Source of the DNA: Owenweeksia sp963758205
Lineage (GTDB): Bacteria; Bacteroidota; Bacteroidia; Flavobacteriales; Schleiferiaceae
Length of the DNA stretch: 64,000 nt
NCBI GenBank assembly: GCA_963758205.1
Contig: CAVWUM010000002.1
Location: 248,001 to 312,000, forward strand
Reading direction: 5' to 3'
In this document: piece by piece, positions 63,547 through 64,000 of the stretch
Layout of the letters: the number at the start of each line of letters is the position of its first letter
Position numbering within the stretch: position 1 is the first letter of the stretch
Position numbers and translations under genes: made by a program
Notes under the pieces: model-generated
Databases searched by the model: none
What the model saw: only the letters and a program-made list of their open reading frames with translations
What the model was told of the DNA's origin: nothing

Positions 63547-64000
63547 ATGCACAACACAACCCCTATGCGAAGATTTTTATTCATCCTTTCAGCTTTCGTT
63601 CTGATACTTTCTTCGTGCGAGCGGGATTTGTTGCAAAACGGACTTAACCCTTTTGAGGGCATGCCGGCCAACGAAAGAGTTGTTCATCCCGGTGAAACCG
63701 ATGAAAACCTGAGGACGCCACTGGGTACTTCTACCTCGCAGTTTGGTTATGTACCCCGCAACCTGGCCGCAGCCAAAGGATCATTATTTATTATGTTGCC
63801 AGGTACGCTTAGTGAGCCAAAAGACTATAAGCTTATTTTACAGGCAGCAGCCGAAAGCGGCTACCACGCTATTGGGTTGGATTATGACAACCGCACTACT
63901 ATAAAGTCTATTTGTCAGAATAGCAATGATCCTGATTGCTCATTCAATGCTCTTAATGAATACCTCACCGGCAATAATACCTCGGGCGATGTTTCAATAG
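63547..64000 (+). CDS. Lipoprotein, alpha/beta-hydrolase-like, partial at window end
   Basis: The frame is open to the end of the window, so the gene is cut. The start could be ATG 63547 or ATG 63565; the latter gives MRRFLFILSAFVLILSSC, a lipoprotein signal with a lipobox Cys. The mature part has FIMLPGTLSEPKDYKLILQ and ESGYHAIGLDYDN, the opening strands of an alpha/beta hydrolase with the oxyanion segment. The catalytic Ser is beyond the end. Function is not known. It stands downstream of the hairpin-rich gap. Confidence 0.75.
   Translation, partial: MHNTTPMRRFLFILSAFVLILSSCERDLLQNGLNPFEGMPANERVVHPGETDENLRTPLGTSTSQFGYVPRNLAAAKGSLFIMLPGTLSEPKDYKLILQAAAESGYHAIGLDYDNRTTIKSICQNSNDPDCSFNALNEYLTGNNTSGDVSI

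Noticed and set aside
1..64000. tRNA or rRNA genes
   Set aside because: I found no cloverleaf with the usual GGTTCGAATCC-type arm and no rRNA-like sequence on either strand by eye; a tRNAscan run would settle it.

Overview
The window looks like a chromosomal segment of a Bacteroidota bacterium, most likely Flavobacteriales (Cryomorphaceae/Schleiferiaceae-like; the family is an inference). Support: several secreted proteins end in the type A sorting domain of the type IX secretion system (T9SS); promoters fit the Bacteroidota pattern TTG-N(19-20)-TAnnTTTG instead of -35/-10; Shine-Dalgarno sequences are nearly absent; and there are lineage-typical genes (fused E1 alpha/beta 2-oxoacid dehydrogenase, S46 dipeptidyl-peptidase, pRiA4b ORF-3-like protein, CarboxypepD_reg proteins, DUF2256 with a photolyase-related protein). 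I see no rRNA, tRNA, CRISPR array, prophage or insertion sequence.

Layout. 0-2.2 kb: glycosyltransferases and a VOC protein. 2.2-12.7 kb: dense housekeeping genes on the + strand, with overlapping or near-touching starts (CCA-adding-type enzyme, ABC transporter, voltage-gated-type K+ channel, miaA, lpxK, gatB, a TlpA-like lipoprotein). 12.7-16 kb: a PAS histidine kinase, a very small lysine-rich gene and ettA. 16-21.2 kb: a CarboxypepD_reg protein, an MFS pump, then ribD, an EamA transporter and a YigZ-like gene as a tightly overlapping run. 21.2-25.1 kb: a frameshifted M4/M36-like metalloprotease, a thioesterase and dnaA. 25.3-27 kb: a tyrosine phosphatase, a tetrapyrrole-methylase-family methyltransferase and a protein with a transglutaminase-like Cys/His/Asp arrangement, all overlapping. 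27-41 kb is the accessory part: a sialidase-like T9SS protein, a DPP11-like S46 peptidase, three tandem paralogous secreted proteins (two frameshifted) and a 1525-residue T9SS protein with five repeated modules.

41-50 kb: DUF427, a response regulator/histidine kinase pair, a fasciclin protein, the fused E1, an RsmB-like methyltransferase, murQ, and two paralogous membrane proteins with an N-terminal cysteine motif (the second has an in-frame stop). 50-56 kb: a minus-strand block with an M28 peptidase, a hydrolase, a NUDIX enzyme, an outer-membrane protein, and an ABC1 kinase with a TetR-type regulator. 56-64 kb: a PepSY-like small protein, a candidate structured RNA, a sigma-54 response regulator converging on a hybrid histidine kinase, a DUF2256 protein with a photolyase-related protein that lacks two of the usual iron-sulfur cysteines, and lipoproteins, the last one cut by the window edge.

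The observations most worth following are: (i) four single-base insertions and one nonsense codon, all in secreted or surface genes; (ii) the iron-sulfur-poor photolyase; (iii) a mobile-type palindromic repeat translated in frame inside lpxK and present again as an inverted pair at 47.6-47.8 kb; (iv) structured intergenic segments at about 16.9, 25.1, 56.4 and 63.4 kb that may be small RNAs; and (v) the cysteine-motif transmembrane proteins. I did not find a complete new multi-gene system that I could defend.
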